64,000 bases of DNA, taken from the NCBI GenBank assembly GCA_002343685.1, contig DDRS01000034.1, forward strand, positions 62,001 to 126,000. Direction: 5' to 3'. This document shows, piece after piece, positions 17,928-26,592 of this stretch. Position numbers and translations under genes: made by a program. Position 1 is the first letter of the stretch. Each line of letters begins with the position of its first letter. The notes beneath the pieces were generated by a model. That model ran no database searches. It was not told where the DNA came from and was given only the letters and a program-made list of their open reading frames with translations. Source of the stretch: Thiobacillus denitrificans (GTDB lineage: Bacteria; Pseudomonadota; Gammaproteobacteria; Burkholderiales; Thiobacillaceae).

Positions 17928-18088
17928 ATCTATTTCCTTTCAATGATTTATGGCTACACAGGTCGCCTCTTAGCCCGCCTACCGGGGCAATATTATTCGC
18001 TCCTGGAGAACAGTGTTATCAATCCACGGGGCTTTATCCGATTCAATGAAACACCAAAAATGCGTTCCTGACAACTTATCTGACGCCA

Positions 18089-18510
18089 ATGACCAACCCC
18101 ACATCCACGAACGCCCCAACCAAAGTCATGGGCACAAGCCACGCCTCCCTGCAAGCGGTGCTGGTCGAGTACCTGTGGATACCAGGGTTACCTGTCCCCA
18201 TTCCGATGCGTGCTCACCCGCCGGGGGATGGCGTTGGCCGCGGAGTATTGCTTGGCATGGCGTATTGCCACGGTGGTGGATGCATCGGCGGTCCCCTGGA
18301 CGATTCCAGCAAAACCATCCGTAACCTTGCGGCAGATACGTCGGCCACAGCCATTTCGGTAGGCTGCTCGCGGCCGCCGAAACGGCTCCTTCTTGCCGCA
18401 ACGGAAGACGCCTAGCCGCGCTGCCATGGCTTATCGTCAATACAGAACGCATGAATATTGATCCCGACCGTATAGCAATTGCTGGGGACGACGCCGGTGT
18501 GTCGGCCCAG
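18089..18510 (+). pseudogene. Degraded alpha/beta hydrolase (HSL/esterase family)
   Basis: A frame opening at ATG 18089 contains IPGLPVPIPMR, then YCHGGGCIGGPLDDSSKTIR and NLAADTSATAISVG. This is the oxyanion-hole HGGG region and following strand of hormone-sensitive-lipase-type esterases. It ends at TAG 18413-18415 just after AATEDA. The expected continuation appears in another frame from about 18451 as NIDPDRIAIAGDDAG, where the family has GDSAG. So there is a stop, a frameshift and loss of the nucleophilic serine. No C-terminal part of the hydrolase was found. Family match is by pattern only. Confidence 0.7.
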
Positions 18511-18675
18511 TTCACTCGCTTCGCGGTGAGCCATGCCGACTCTCCTCACCCGTGGCCCTTGCCGAAGTTGTCGAGTTTCCGAGACGACGTCTTGCCTGCT
18601 GAGAAAAACGCTACGCACGTACATGCACAGGCCAGCTGCAATCCAAGACTTGAATCCCCGTAAGGAACCAACATT

Positions 18676-19896
18676 ATGCGCCGCTTCCCAATCACGCAAA
18701 CCAACAAACGCTACGTCATCGCTGCCGCCATTTCCGGCCTCGCGCTCATAGGCGGAAGTTTTGCCATCATTCATGCGTATGCCAACAATAGCGCAACGGC
18801 GGCAGTACCTCCTGCCGCCAGCGTGGATGTCGCCATAGTCGAGACCCGCAACATCATCGACTGGCATGGTTATTCGGGGCGCCTCGAGGCCGTCGACCGT
18901 GTTGAGATTCGCCCGCAGGTGTCGGGGATCCTTACCGCAGTGCATTTCAAGGATGGCAGTCTTGTCAAGAAAGGCGACGTGCTGTTCACCATCGACCCTC
19001 GCCCTTATGCAGCAGAAGTCGCCCATGCCGAGGCGCAGCAGGCTGGTGCCGAAGCCCGCGTTGCCTACACTGCATCGGATGTTGCCCGTGGTCAGAGGCT
19101 GCTGGCCGACAACGCCATCTCCAAACGCGACCTTGAAGAAAAACAGAATGCCGCGCGTGAAGCCGCTGCGAATCTTCAGTCTGCGCAGGCAACACTACGT
19201 ATCGCCAGGCTGAATCTCGAATACACGCAGATCAAGGCGCCGATTGATGGGCGCATGTCGCGCGCCGAAGCCACCGTCGGCAATCTGGTCACCGCCAACG
19301 CCAGCACCTCGCTGACGACACTGGTGTCGTCCTCGCGCATCTATGCTTCCTTCGATGTAGACGAACAAACCTTTCTCAAGGTCGTCAATCCGGCCCGCAC
19401 AGCCAAGGGCACACAGCTTCCGGTGTATCTGGGGCTCGCCAATGAAGAAGGCTTTCCGCGTCAGGGCAGGATCAGCTCCGTAGACAACCGGCTCGACACC
19501 ACCTCCGGAACCATCCGCGTCCGCGCCGTATTCGACAATCCCGAAGGGCTGCTGGTCCCCGGGCTCTATGCACGTGTCCGCCTTGGCGGCGGCGCCTCGC
19601 ACAATGCCGTGTTAATCGACGAGAAGGCTGTCGGAACCGATCAGGACAAACGCTTCGTACTGGTTGTTGATGCCGGCAACAGGACCGTCTACCGCGAAGT
19701 GCACCCCGGCGCCACCCAGGGTGGACTGCTTGTTATCGAGGATGGCCTCAAGCCGGGTGAGCGCATTGTGGTCAACGGGTTGCAACGTGTTCATCCGGGC
19801 GATGCAGTCACGCCACAACTCGTTCCCATGACTGGCATGGATGACATACGCAGCCCCGGTGCATCTGCCGCAGCCGGGCGCAAGACGGCAACCTGA
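18676..19896 (+). CDS. RND efflux periplasmic adaptor (MexE-like)
   Basis: Membrane-fusion protein linking the RND pump to its outer-membrane channel. It is 406 residues, with an N-terminal membrane anchor (about 14-36). The lipoyl half VEIRPQVSGILTAVHFKDGSLVKKGD and a coiled-coil hairpin of about 60 residues come next. The second lipoyl half (LEYTQIKAPIDGRMS) and beta-barrel follow. AAGGA lies about 9 nt before the ATG. It is first in a three-gene operon. Best fit is the MexE subgroup of multidrug efflux. Confidence 0.93.
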   Translation: MRRFPITQTNKRYVIAAAISGLALIGGSFAIIHAYANNSATAAVPPAASVDVAIVETRNIIDWHGYSGRLEAVDRVEIRPQVSGILTAVHFKDGSLVKKGDVLFTIDPRPYAAEVAHAEAQQAGAEARVAYTASDVARGQRLLADNAISKRDLEEKQNAAREAAANLQSAQATLRIARLNLEYTQIKAPIDGRMSRAEATVGNLVTANASTSLTTLVSSSRIYASFDVDEQTFLKVVNPARTAKGTQLPVYLGLANEEGFPRQGRISSVDNRLDTTSGTIRVRAVFDNPEGLLVPGLYARVRLGGGASHNAVLIDEKAVGTDQDKRFVLVVDAGNRTVYREVHPGATQGGLLVIEDGLKPGERIVVNGLQRVHPGDAVTPQLVPMTGMDDIRSPGASAAAGRKTAT

Positions 19897-19939
19897 TCCA
19901 GCAAGCCTGCTCACAGCCCACTACAGAAAGCCGGCCCCT

Positions 19940-22900
19940 ATGAATATCTCCAAATTCTTCATCGACCGTCCCATCTTTGCGGGAGTGCTGTCCATCCTCA
20001 TCCTGCTGGCAGGGGTATTGTCGCTGTTCCAGCTGCCTATTTCAGAATATCCGGAAGTCGTGCCGCCGTCGGTCGTTGTCCGCGCGCAGTATCCCGGTGC
20101 CAATCCAAAAGTGATTGCGGAAACGGTCGCCGCACCGCTGGAAGAGTCGATCAACGGCGTCGAAAACATGCTCTACATGCAGTCGCAGGCCAATAGCGAC
20201 GGCAATCTGACGTTAACGGTCTATTTCAATCTGGGCACGGACCCTGACAAAGCACAGCAGTTGGTGCAAAACCGCGTTGCGCAAGCGCTTCCGCGCCTGC
20301 CGGACGACGTACAGCGGATCGGTGTTACGGCCCTCAAGAGTTCGCCGACGCTGACCATGGTGGTGCACCTGATCTCGCCAGACAATCGCTACGACACCAA
20401 TTACCTGCGCAACTACGCGGTACTCAACATCAAGGATCGCCTTGCGCGGATCAAGGGCGTCGGCGAAGTCGGTTTGTTCGGCTCAGGCAACTATTCGATG
20501 CGAATCTGGCTGGATCCGCAGAAGGTCGCCCAGCACAACCTGACCGCCTCCGACATCGTGCGCGCCATCCGTGAGCAGAATGTGCAAGTCGCAGCTGGCA
20601 TCATCGGCGCTTCACCAAGCACGTCCGACGCGCCAATACAGTTTTCAGTGAATGCCCAGGGCCGACTGAAAACCAAAGCCGAGTTTGCTGACATCATCAT
20701 CAAGACCTCCCCCGATGGTGCCGTCACGCGCCTGGGCGAGGTTGCCAGGATCGAACTGGCCGCGCAGGAATATGGCCTGCGCTCATTGCTCGACAACAAG
20801 CCCGCAGTGGCAATCCCCATTCGTCAGGCGCCGGGAGCCAATGCGCTTGATGTCTCGGCACGCGTACGTGAGACCATGCAGGAACTGGCGAAAGATTTTC
20901 CATCTTCGGTCGAATACCGCATCGTCTATGACCCGACGCAGTTCGTTCGCGCCAGCATCAAGGCAGTCGTGCATACCCTGCTGGAAGCGATAGCGCTGGT
21001 CGTGCTGGTCGTCATCGTGTTTTTGCAGACTTGGCGCGCATCCATCATTCCGTTGCTGGCTGTGCCGGTGTCGATTATCGGCACCTTCTCGCTGCTGCTC
21101 GGCTTTGGTTATTCGATCAACGCGCTGTCGCTATTCGGCATGGTGCTGGCCATCGGTATTGTGGTCGATGACGCCATCGTCGTGGTTGAAAACGTGCAAC
21201 GCAACATCCAGGCAGGCTTGTCGCCGAGGGACGCCACCTATCGGGCCATGCGCGAAGTCAGCGGCCCCATCATCGCCATCGCGTTGACCCTGATCGCCGT
21301 GTTCGTGCCCCTGGCATTCATGACGGGCCTCACCGGTCAGTTCTACAAGCAGTTTGCCATGACCATCGCCATCTCGACGGTAATCTCGGCGTTCAATTCG
21401 CTGACGCTGTCGCCGGCGCTCGCCGCACTCTTGCTCAAGGGGCACGATTACGACAACCAACACAAGCAGGACTGGCTAACCCGGGTAATGAACCGCTATC
21501 TCGGTGGCTTCTTTGCCCGCTTCAATCGCTTTTTCAACCGTGCGTCGACCGGCTACAGCAAAGGCGTCACCGGAGTGATATCCCGCAAGGCCTCGGCCAT
21601 GGGCATATATGCCGCATTGCTCGGCCTGACGGCAGGTATTTCCTATCTTGTTCCCGGCGGCTTCGTCCCCGCGCAGGACAAGCAATACCTGATCAGTTTT
21701 ACGCAACTACCCAATGGCGCATCGCTTGACCGCACCGAGGCTGTGATCCGCCGCATGAGTGAAATTGCCCTGAAGCAGCCGGGCGTGGAAAGCGCAGTCG
21801 CGTTCCCGGGTCTGTCGATCAACGACTTCACCAACAGTTCCAGCGCCGGCATAGTGTTCGTCACCTTGAAGCCATTTGATGAACGCCGCGGTAAAGATCT
21901 TTCCGCAGGCGCTATTGCCGGTGCGCTCGGCAAGCAGTTTGCCGGCATTCAGGATGCTTTCATCGCCGTCTTCCCGCCGCCGCCGGTCATCGGCCTTGGC
22001 ACACTCGGCGGCTTCAAGATGCAGCTTGAAGATCGTGGCGCACTCGGCTACTCGGAGCTGAACAATGCCGCCAATGCCTTTATGGCGGCCGCCAAGAAGG
22101 CACCAGAACTCGGTCCGATGTTCTCCAGCTACCAGATCAACGTACCCCAACTAGACGTCGACCTCGATCGCACCAAGGCCAAGCAACTAGGCGTGTCGGT
22201 CACCGATGTGTTCGATACGATGCAAATCTATCTCGGCTCGCTGTATGTAAATGACTTCAACCGTTTCGGACGCGTCTACCAGGTACGCGCACAGGCTGAT
22301 GCACCGTTCCGTTCGCACCCAGAAGACATACTGCAGTTAAAGACCCGAAACGATCATGGCGAGATGGTGCCCTTGTCATCGCTGGTCAAGGTCACGCCGG
22401 GCTATGGTCCGGAGATGGTGGTGCGCTACAACGGCTATACGGCAGCCGATATCAATGGCGGTCCGGCGCCCGGCTACTCTTCGTCGCAAGCCGAAGCCGC
22501 GGCCGAGCGTGTCGCTGCCGAAACCTTGCCGCATGGCGTGAAATTCGAATGGACGGATCTGACCTATCAGAAAATCCTCGCGGGCAATTCCGGCATCTGG
22601 GTGTTTCCGATCAGCCTGTTGCTGGTGTTCCTGGTGCTGGCTGCACAGTACGAAAGCCTGACCCTGCCACTGGCCGTGATCATGATTGTGCCGATGAGCA
22701 TTCTGGCAGCGCTCACCGGCGTGTGGCTGACAGGTGGCGACAACAACATCTTCACACAGATCGGCCTGATGGTACTGGTGGGGCTCGCCTGCAAGAACGC
22801 CATTCTGATTGTCGAATTCGCCCGCGAACTCGAACTGCAGGGCAATACGCCCCTACAAGCCGCCATCAACGCAAGTCGCCTGCGCCTACGGCCGATCCTG

Positions 22901-23155
22901 ATGACTTCGATCGCTTTCATCATGGGGGTAATACCCCTCGTCATCTCCAGTGGCGCCGGATCGGAAATGCGCCATGCCATGGGCATTGCCGTGTTCTTTG
23001 GCATGCTGGGCGTCACTTCGTTCGGTCTGTTCCTAACGCCCGTGTTCTATGTGCTTCTTCGTACGCTGGATAAGCGCCACAAGCTGCACTCCGCGGTGCA
23101 TCACGAAGCGCCCTTGACCCTGGCTCCCGCCATTCAGAACGCAGGTCTGGAGTAA
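19940..23155 (+). CDS. RND multidrug efflux pump, inner-membrane subunit (MexF-like, HAE1)
   Basis: Proton-driven drug exporter of 1071 residues. It starts MNISKFFIDRPIFAGVLS, the standard HAE1 N-terminus. Asp410-Asp411 in IGIVVDDAIVVVENV match the paired aspartates of the proton relay in transmembrane helix 4. Two large periplasmic loops and twelve predicted helices are evident, and GLACKNAILIVEFA is in the second half. An in-frame extension to 19841 is rejected because it overlaps the adaptor gene. Substrates probably include chloramphenicol- or quinolone-type compounds if it is truly MexF-like; this is inference. Confidence 0.95.
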   Translation: MNISKFFIDRPIFAGVLSILILLAGVLSLFQLPISEYPEVVPPSVVVRAQYPGANPKVIAETVAAPLEESINGVENMLYMQSQANSDGNLTLTVYFNLGTDPDKAQQLVQNRVAQALPRLPDDVQRIGVTALKSSPTLTMVVHLISPDNRYDTNYLRNYAVLNIKDRLARIKGVGEVGLFGSGNYSMRIWLDPQKVAQHNLTASDIVRAIREQNVQVAAGIIGASPSTSDAPIQFSVNAQGRLKTKAEFADIIIKTSPDGAVTRLGEVARIELAAQEYGLRSLLDNKPAVAIPIRQAPGANALDVSARVRETMQELAKDFPSSVEYRIVYDPTQFVRASIKAVVHTLLEAIALVVLVVIVFLQTWRASIIPLLAVPVSIIGTFSLLLGFGYSINALSLFGMVLAIGIVVDDAIVVVENVQRNIQAGLSPRDATYRAMREVSGPIIAIALTLIAVFVPLAFMTGLTGQFYKQFAMTIAISTVISAFNSLTLSPALAALLLKGHDYDNQHKQDWLTRVMNRYLGGFFARFNRFFNRASTGYSKGVTGVISRKASAMGIYAALLGLTAGISYLVPGGFVPAQDKQYLISFTQLPNGASLDRTEAVIRRMSEIALKQPGVESAVAFPGLSINDFTNSSSAGIVFVTLKPFDERRGKDLSAGAIAGALGKQFAGIQDAFIAVFPPPPVIGLGTLGGFKMQLEDRGALGYSELNNAANAFMAAAKKAPELGPMFSSYQINVPQLDVDLDRTKAKQLGVSVTDVFDTMQIYLGSLYVNDFNRFGRVYQVRAQADAPFRSHPEDILQLKTRNDHGEMVPLSSLVKVTPGYGPEMVVRYNGYTAADINGGPAPGYSSSQAEAAAERVAAETLPHGVKFEWTDLTYQKILAGNSGIWVFPISLLLVFLVLAAQYESLTLPLAVIMIVPMSILAALTGVWLTGGDNNIFTQIGLMVLVGLACKNAILIVEFARELELQGNTPLQAAINASRLRLRPILMTSIAFIMGVIPLVISSGAGSEMRHAMGIAVFFGMLGVTSFGLFLTPVFYVLLRTLDKRHKLHSAVHHEAPLTLAPAIQNAGLE

Positions 23156-23160
23156 TCGCC

Positions 23161-24708
23161 ATGAATCATGAGTCCAACCCCGCCACGAGTACCCGCCTCC
23201 CTCTCCCGAGCGCAGGCCATCTGGTGCCGACCTTGCTAGCCAGTGCCCTGGTTCTCACAGGCTGCTCGATGGCGCCAAGCTATGAGAGGCCGAGCTTTAC
23301 AACGCCCACAGCTTTCAAGGAAGCGGCACCAGTCGATACGAATTGGAAACTGGCCCAGCCGTCGGAAGATGTGGCCCGTGGGGAATGGTGGAAAGCCTTC
23401 AATGACGAAACGCTGAATAGGCTCGAAACTGACGCACTCGCGGCCAATCAGGATCTGAAGGCTGCTGCGGCCCGCGTTGGCCAAGCCCGCGCACTTGAGC
23501 AAAGCGCACGCGCCGGCCTGTTCCCTCAGATCGGCGTTGGGATTGGCGCAACACGGCAAAAGCCATCGCCCGCATCGCAGGGGCTAGCGCCGGATGCCGA
23601 GACAAACGCGACCACCCTGTGGCGCGGTCAGGCCTCTTTCAGCTATGAAGCCGATCTGTTCGGACGCGTGAGCTCAATCGCCGATGCGGCGCGCTTTGAT
23701 GCAGAGAGGAACGCTGCGCTATTCCATTCAACACTTTTGGCATTACAGGCGGATGTGGCTCAGGCTTACTTTCTTGTGCGCGAACTGGATGCGACCCAAG
23801 CGGTATATGCCGATACGGTGAAGCTGCGAAGCGAAACGCTGAAGCTGTTCCAGCGCCGCTTCGACGAAGGAGACATCAGCGAGCTCGATATGCGGCGTGC
23901 CGAAACCGAGCTGGCCGCCGCGCAGTCGGATTCGCTCGGCATTTCACGGCAACGCGCAGTGGCTGAACATGCCCTTGCCATCCTGCTTGGCAAGACCCCG
24001 GCTGCGTTCAGCTTACCGCAGCAACCCTTGACGCGTCTTGCGCTCGCAGTGCCAGCCGTTCTGCCGTCGACCCTGCTCGAACGCCGCCCCGATATTGCAG
24101 CAGCTGAACGCAGCATGGCTGCGGCCAATGCACGTATCGGCGCAGCAAAATCGGCCTACTTCCCACGCCTCGACTTAACCGGCTCTTTGGGCTATGAGTC
24201 CGGCACTTTGGGCGAACTGTTCAAGCATGCCAGCCGCGCCTACGTGTTCGGCCCGCTGGTAGGTACGCTTCTAACGTTGCCGATCTTTGACGGGGGGAGC
24301 CGCGAAGCCGGCGTTAATCGTGCCAAAGCGGCATACGAGGAAGATGTTGCCAATTACCGGCAAGCGGTATTGAAGGCTTTCAAGGAAGTCGAGGACAACT
24401 TGGCCAATCTGCGCATCCTCAACGACCAGAATAAGGCACAGGATGAGGCAGTCAATTCGTCAACCCGTGCTGCCAAGCTATCACACGTCCAGTACCAAGA
24501 GGGGGCCGTCAGCTATTTGAGTGTCATTGATGCTGACCGCAGTGTATTGCTGCAGCAACGCGTCGCCGTCCAACTGGATGGCGAGCGGGCCCGTGCAACC
24601 GTGAATCTGATTCGCGCCATCGGCGGTAGTTGGGACGTAACAAGTCAAACAAACACTGTTCCAGCAGAAGCGATAGGTCTTTCAACGGTTTCTGTGCATG
24701 GCTCTTGA
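23161..24708 (+). CDS. RND efflux outer-membrane lipoprotein (NodT/OprN-like)
   Basis: TolC-like outer-membrane channel of 515 residues. The lipobox LVLTGC puts the lipidated Cys at residue 35, followed by SMAPSYERP. Two repeated outer-membrane-factor domains follow, with TLLERRPDIAAAERSMAAAN as the family hallmark between them. It lies 5 bp after the pump gene and completes the tripartite operon. Confidence 0.94.
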   Translation: MNHESNPATSTRLPLPSAGHLVPTLLASALVLTGCSMAPSYERPSFTTPTAFKEAAPVDTNWKLAQPSEDVARGEWWKAFNDETLNRLETDALAANQDLKAAAARVGQARALEQSARAGLFPQIGVGIGATRQKPSPASQGLAPDAETNATTLWRGQASFSYEADLFGRVSSIADAARFDAERNAALFHSTLLALQADVAQAYFLVRELDATQAVYADTVKLRSETLKLFQRRFDEGDISELDMRRAETELAAAQSDSLGISRQRAVAEHALAILLGKTPAAFSLPQQPLTRLALAVPAVLPSTLLERRPDIAAAERSMAAANARIGAAKSAYFPRLDLTGSLGYESGTLGELFKHASRAYVFGPLVGTLLTLPIFDGGSREAGVNRAKAAYEEDVANYRQAVLKAFKEVEDNLANLRILNDQNKAQDEAVNSSTRAAKLSHVQYQEGAVSYLSVIDADRSVLLQQRVAVQLDGERARATVNLIRAIGGSWDVTSQTNTVPAEAIGLSTVSVHGS

Positions 24709-24908
24709 TGCATATCGCGCTTTTATCATTGGCAGCGAACCTCTTCAGGCTTATGACCGCATATTCAGCTCACTTTTCCGCGCCCCCACGAACACAACGG
24801 AAAATTTTGGATCTCGATCCAAGGTGGGAGGCGCTGACAATGCGCGTTGCGCGATTATTTTGGAACGTAAGGAATCAATTTCAACTCCCCACGTCAGGTG
24901 ACACTTCT

Positions 24909-25421
24909 ATGCAACCCCCCCATTAAGCCGGTCTATTGGTTCAACCGAACGCTCTATGCGTACACTGCTTGAACAAAAACTGCACAGCGCCAACCTTTCA
25001 TTTTCCTCATGGACTGTTCTGGCTTATACCAACGTCTCGCCCGTAAGCGCAGAGCAAATAGTTCAGCATCAAGTTGGCGGCCATATCGTCTCTGATGCCT
25101 ATGAAGCTCAAAAATCGATCGACGGTTTGGTATCAGCTGGTTTGATCGTCGCAAATCAGAGCAGCATGCTCACCCACACAGCGAAGGGCAAGGCGCTCTT
25201 CAAGCCTTTGAACACCGAAATTGAAGAAATCGTGCGCGCTCTACGGAAACCTACCAACAGCAGATCTCGACGTTACTCATCGGACACTCATGGAAATAAC
25301 CAAAAAAGCAAATAAACTTTTGGCTCAAAAAATTCACATTTATAGTCCATCGGTCCATTTGACTACGCCTGCGGCATTGGGCTCTGCCAAGCCCCTCAAC
25401 TTTGGTACCCCGAACACATAA
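24909..25421 (+). pseudogene. MarR-like winged-helix regulator, frameshifted twice
   Basis: A good ribosome site (AGGTGA, 24896-24901) precedes ATG 24909, but that frame stops after five codons because of a run of seven C (24915-24921). With eight C it would read through SIGSTERSMRTLLEQKL into the long frame given by ATG 24956. That frame has LSFSSWTVLAYTNVSP, GLVSAGLI and LTHTAKGKALFKPL, resembling winged-helix regulators of the MarR group. Near 25235-25245 the match moves to another frame, YGNLPTADLDVTHRTLMEI. So an intact protein needs two shifts. Residual product from ATG 24956 would end at 25315. Treated as a pseudogene; phase variation or sequencing error are alternatives. Confidence 0.6.
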
Positions 25422-25447
25422 AAATGGGACGCCGCAGCGTCCCATTT
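25422..25447 (-). terminator. Rho-independent terminator of fba
   Basis: Perfect 11-bp inverted repeat AAATGGGACGC / GCGTCCCATTT with a 4-nt loop. On the minus strand it is followed by TTTTTATG-like sequence, 33 bp beyond the fba stop. It also faces the end of the MarR-like remnant and may act in both directions. Confidence 0.85.
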
Positions 25448-25479
25448 GATTTCGGCGTCCGATTTCAGCAAGCCGACGA

Positions 25480-26547
25480 TCAGTTGACCTTGGGATCGAG
25501 TTCGCCCTTGTCGTAACGCTTCTGCATTTCTTCCAGGTTGAACACCTTCTTGATCTTGCTGGCCTGGCCGGCGGCGCCAAAAGCTTCGTAGCGTGCCTTG
25601 CAGATGTCGCTCATGCCCTTGGTGGCTTCCTTGAGGAATTTGCGCGGGTCGAAGTTCGACTTGTTCTCGGCCAGGTGCTTGCGGATGGCGCCGGTGGAGG
25701 CCATGCGCAGGTCGGTGTCGATATTGACCTTGCGCACGCCGTTCTTGATGCCTTCGACGATTTCCTCGACCGGCACGCCGTAGGTCTGGCCCATGTCGCC
25801 GCCGTAGCTGTTGATGATGGCGAGCCAGTCTTCCGGCACGGAAGAAGAGCCGTGCATCACCAGGTGGACGTTGGGGATGCGGGCGTGGATTTCCTTGACG
25901 CGGTCGATACGCAGGACCTTGCCGGTGGGCTTCTGGGTGAACTTGTAGGCACCGTGCGAGGTGCCGATGGCGATGGCCAGGGCGTCAACCTTGGTCTTGG
26001 TGACGAAGTCGGCGGCTTCGTCGGGGTCGGTCAGCAGCATGGAATGGTCCAGCGTGCCTTCGGCACCGTGGCCGTCTTCCTCGCCGGCCTTGCCGGTTTC
26101 CAGCGAGCCCAGGCAGCCCAGTTCGCCTTCAACGGAGACGCCGCAGGCATGCGCCAGTTCGGACACCTTGCGGGTGGTTTCGACGTTGTATTCGTAGCTG
26201 GCGGGGGTCTTGCCATCTTCTTTCAGCGAGCCGTCCATCATCACCGAGCTGAAGCCGGACTGGATGGAGCGGAAGCAGATGCTGGGGGACGCGCCGTGGT
26301 CCTGGTGCATGCAGACGGGGATCTGCGGATACATCTCGATCGCGGCCAGGATGAGGTGGCGCAGGAAGGGCTCGCCGGCATAGGAACGCGCACCGGCGGA
26401 GCCTTGCAGGATCACCGGCGAATCGACGGCGGCGGCGGCCTGCATGATGGCATGGACCTGTTCCATGTTGTTGACGTTGAACGCAGGCAGGCCATAGCCG
26501 TTTTCGGCGGCATGGTCGAGCAATTGACGAAGGGAAATCAGGGCCAT
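25480..26547 (-). CDS. fba: Fructose-bisphosphate aldolase, class II, Calvin-cycle type
   Basis: Zinc-dependent aldolase interconverting fructose-1,6-bisphosphate with DHAP and glyceraldehyde-3-phosphate, 355 residues. The motif VCMHQDHGASP carries metal-binding histidine, and GSSSVPEDW and KVNIDTDLR form the phosphate site. The N-terminus MALISLRQLLDHAAE is typical of the CbbA subtype, which can also act on sedoheptulose bisphosphate. AGGAGA precedes the ATG. It is the last of five same-strand carbon genes. Confidence 0.96.
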   Translation of the reverse strand: MALISLRQLLDHAAENGYGLPAFNVNNMEQVHAIMQAAAAVDSPVILQGSAGARSYAGEPFLRHLILAAIEMYPQIPVCMHQDHGASPSICFRSIQSGFSSVMMDGSLKEDGKTPASYEYNVETTRKVSELAHACGVSVEGELGCLGSLETGKAGEEDGHGAEGTLDHSMLLTDPDEAADFVTKTKVDALAIAIGTSHGAYKFTQKPTGKVLRIDRVKEIHARIPNVHLVMHGSSSVPEDWLAIINSYGGDMGQTYGVPVEEIVEGIKNGVRKVNIDTDLRMASTGAIRKHLAENKSNFDPRKFLKEATKGMSDICKARYEAFGAAGQASKIKKVFNLEEMQKRYDKGELDPKVN

Positions 26548-26592
26548 TTACAGTCTCCTAGGTTAAAAATGTGCAGCAAGCTGTTTTCAAAA

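Noticed and set aside
18412..19026. 204-codon minus-strand frame before the efflux adaptor
   Set aside because: Overlaps the adaptor gene and the esterase remnant, with no domain of its own.
24698..24901. 67-codon frame between the outer-membrane channel and the MarR remnant
   Set aside because: Overlaps the channel gene end and shows no recognisable domain or ribosome site.
24915..24921. Functional phase-variation switch at the seven-C run
   Set aside because: A second frameshift near 25240 means changing the C run alone would not restore a full protein; kept only as a possibility.
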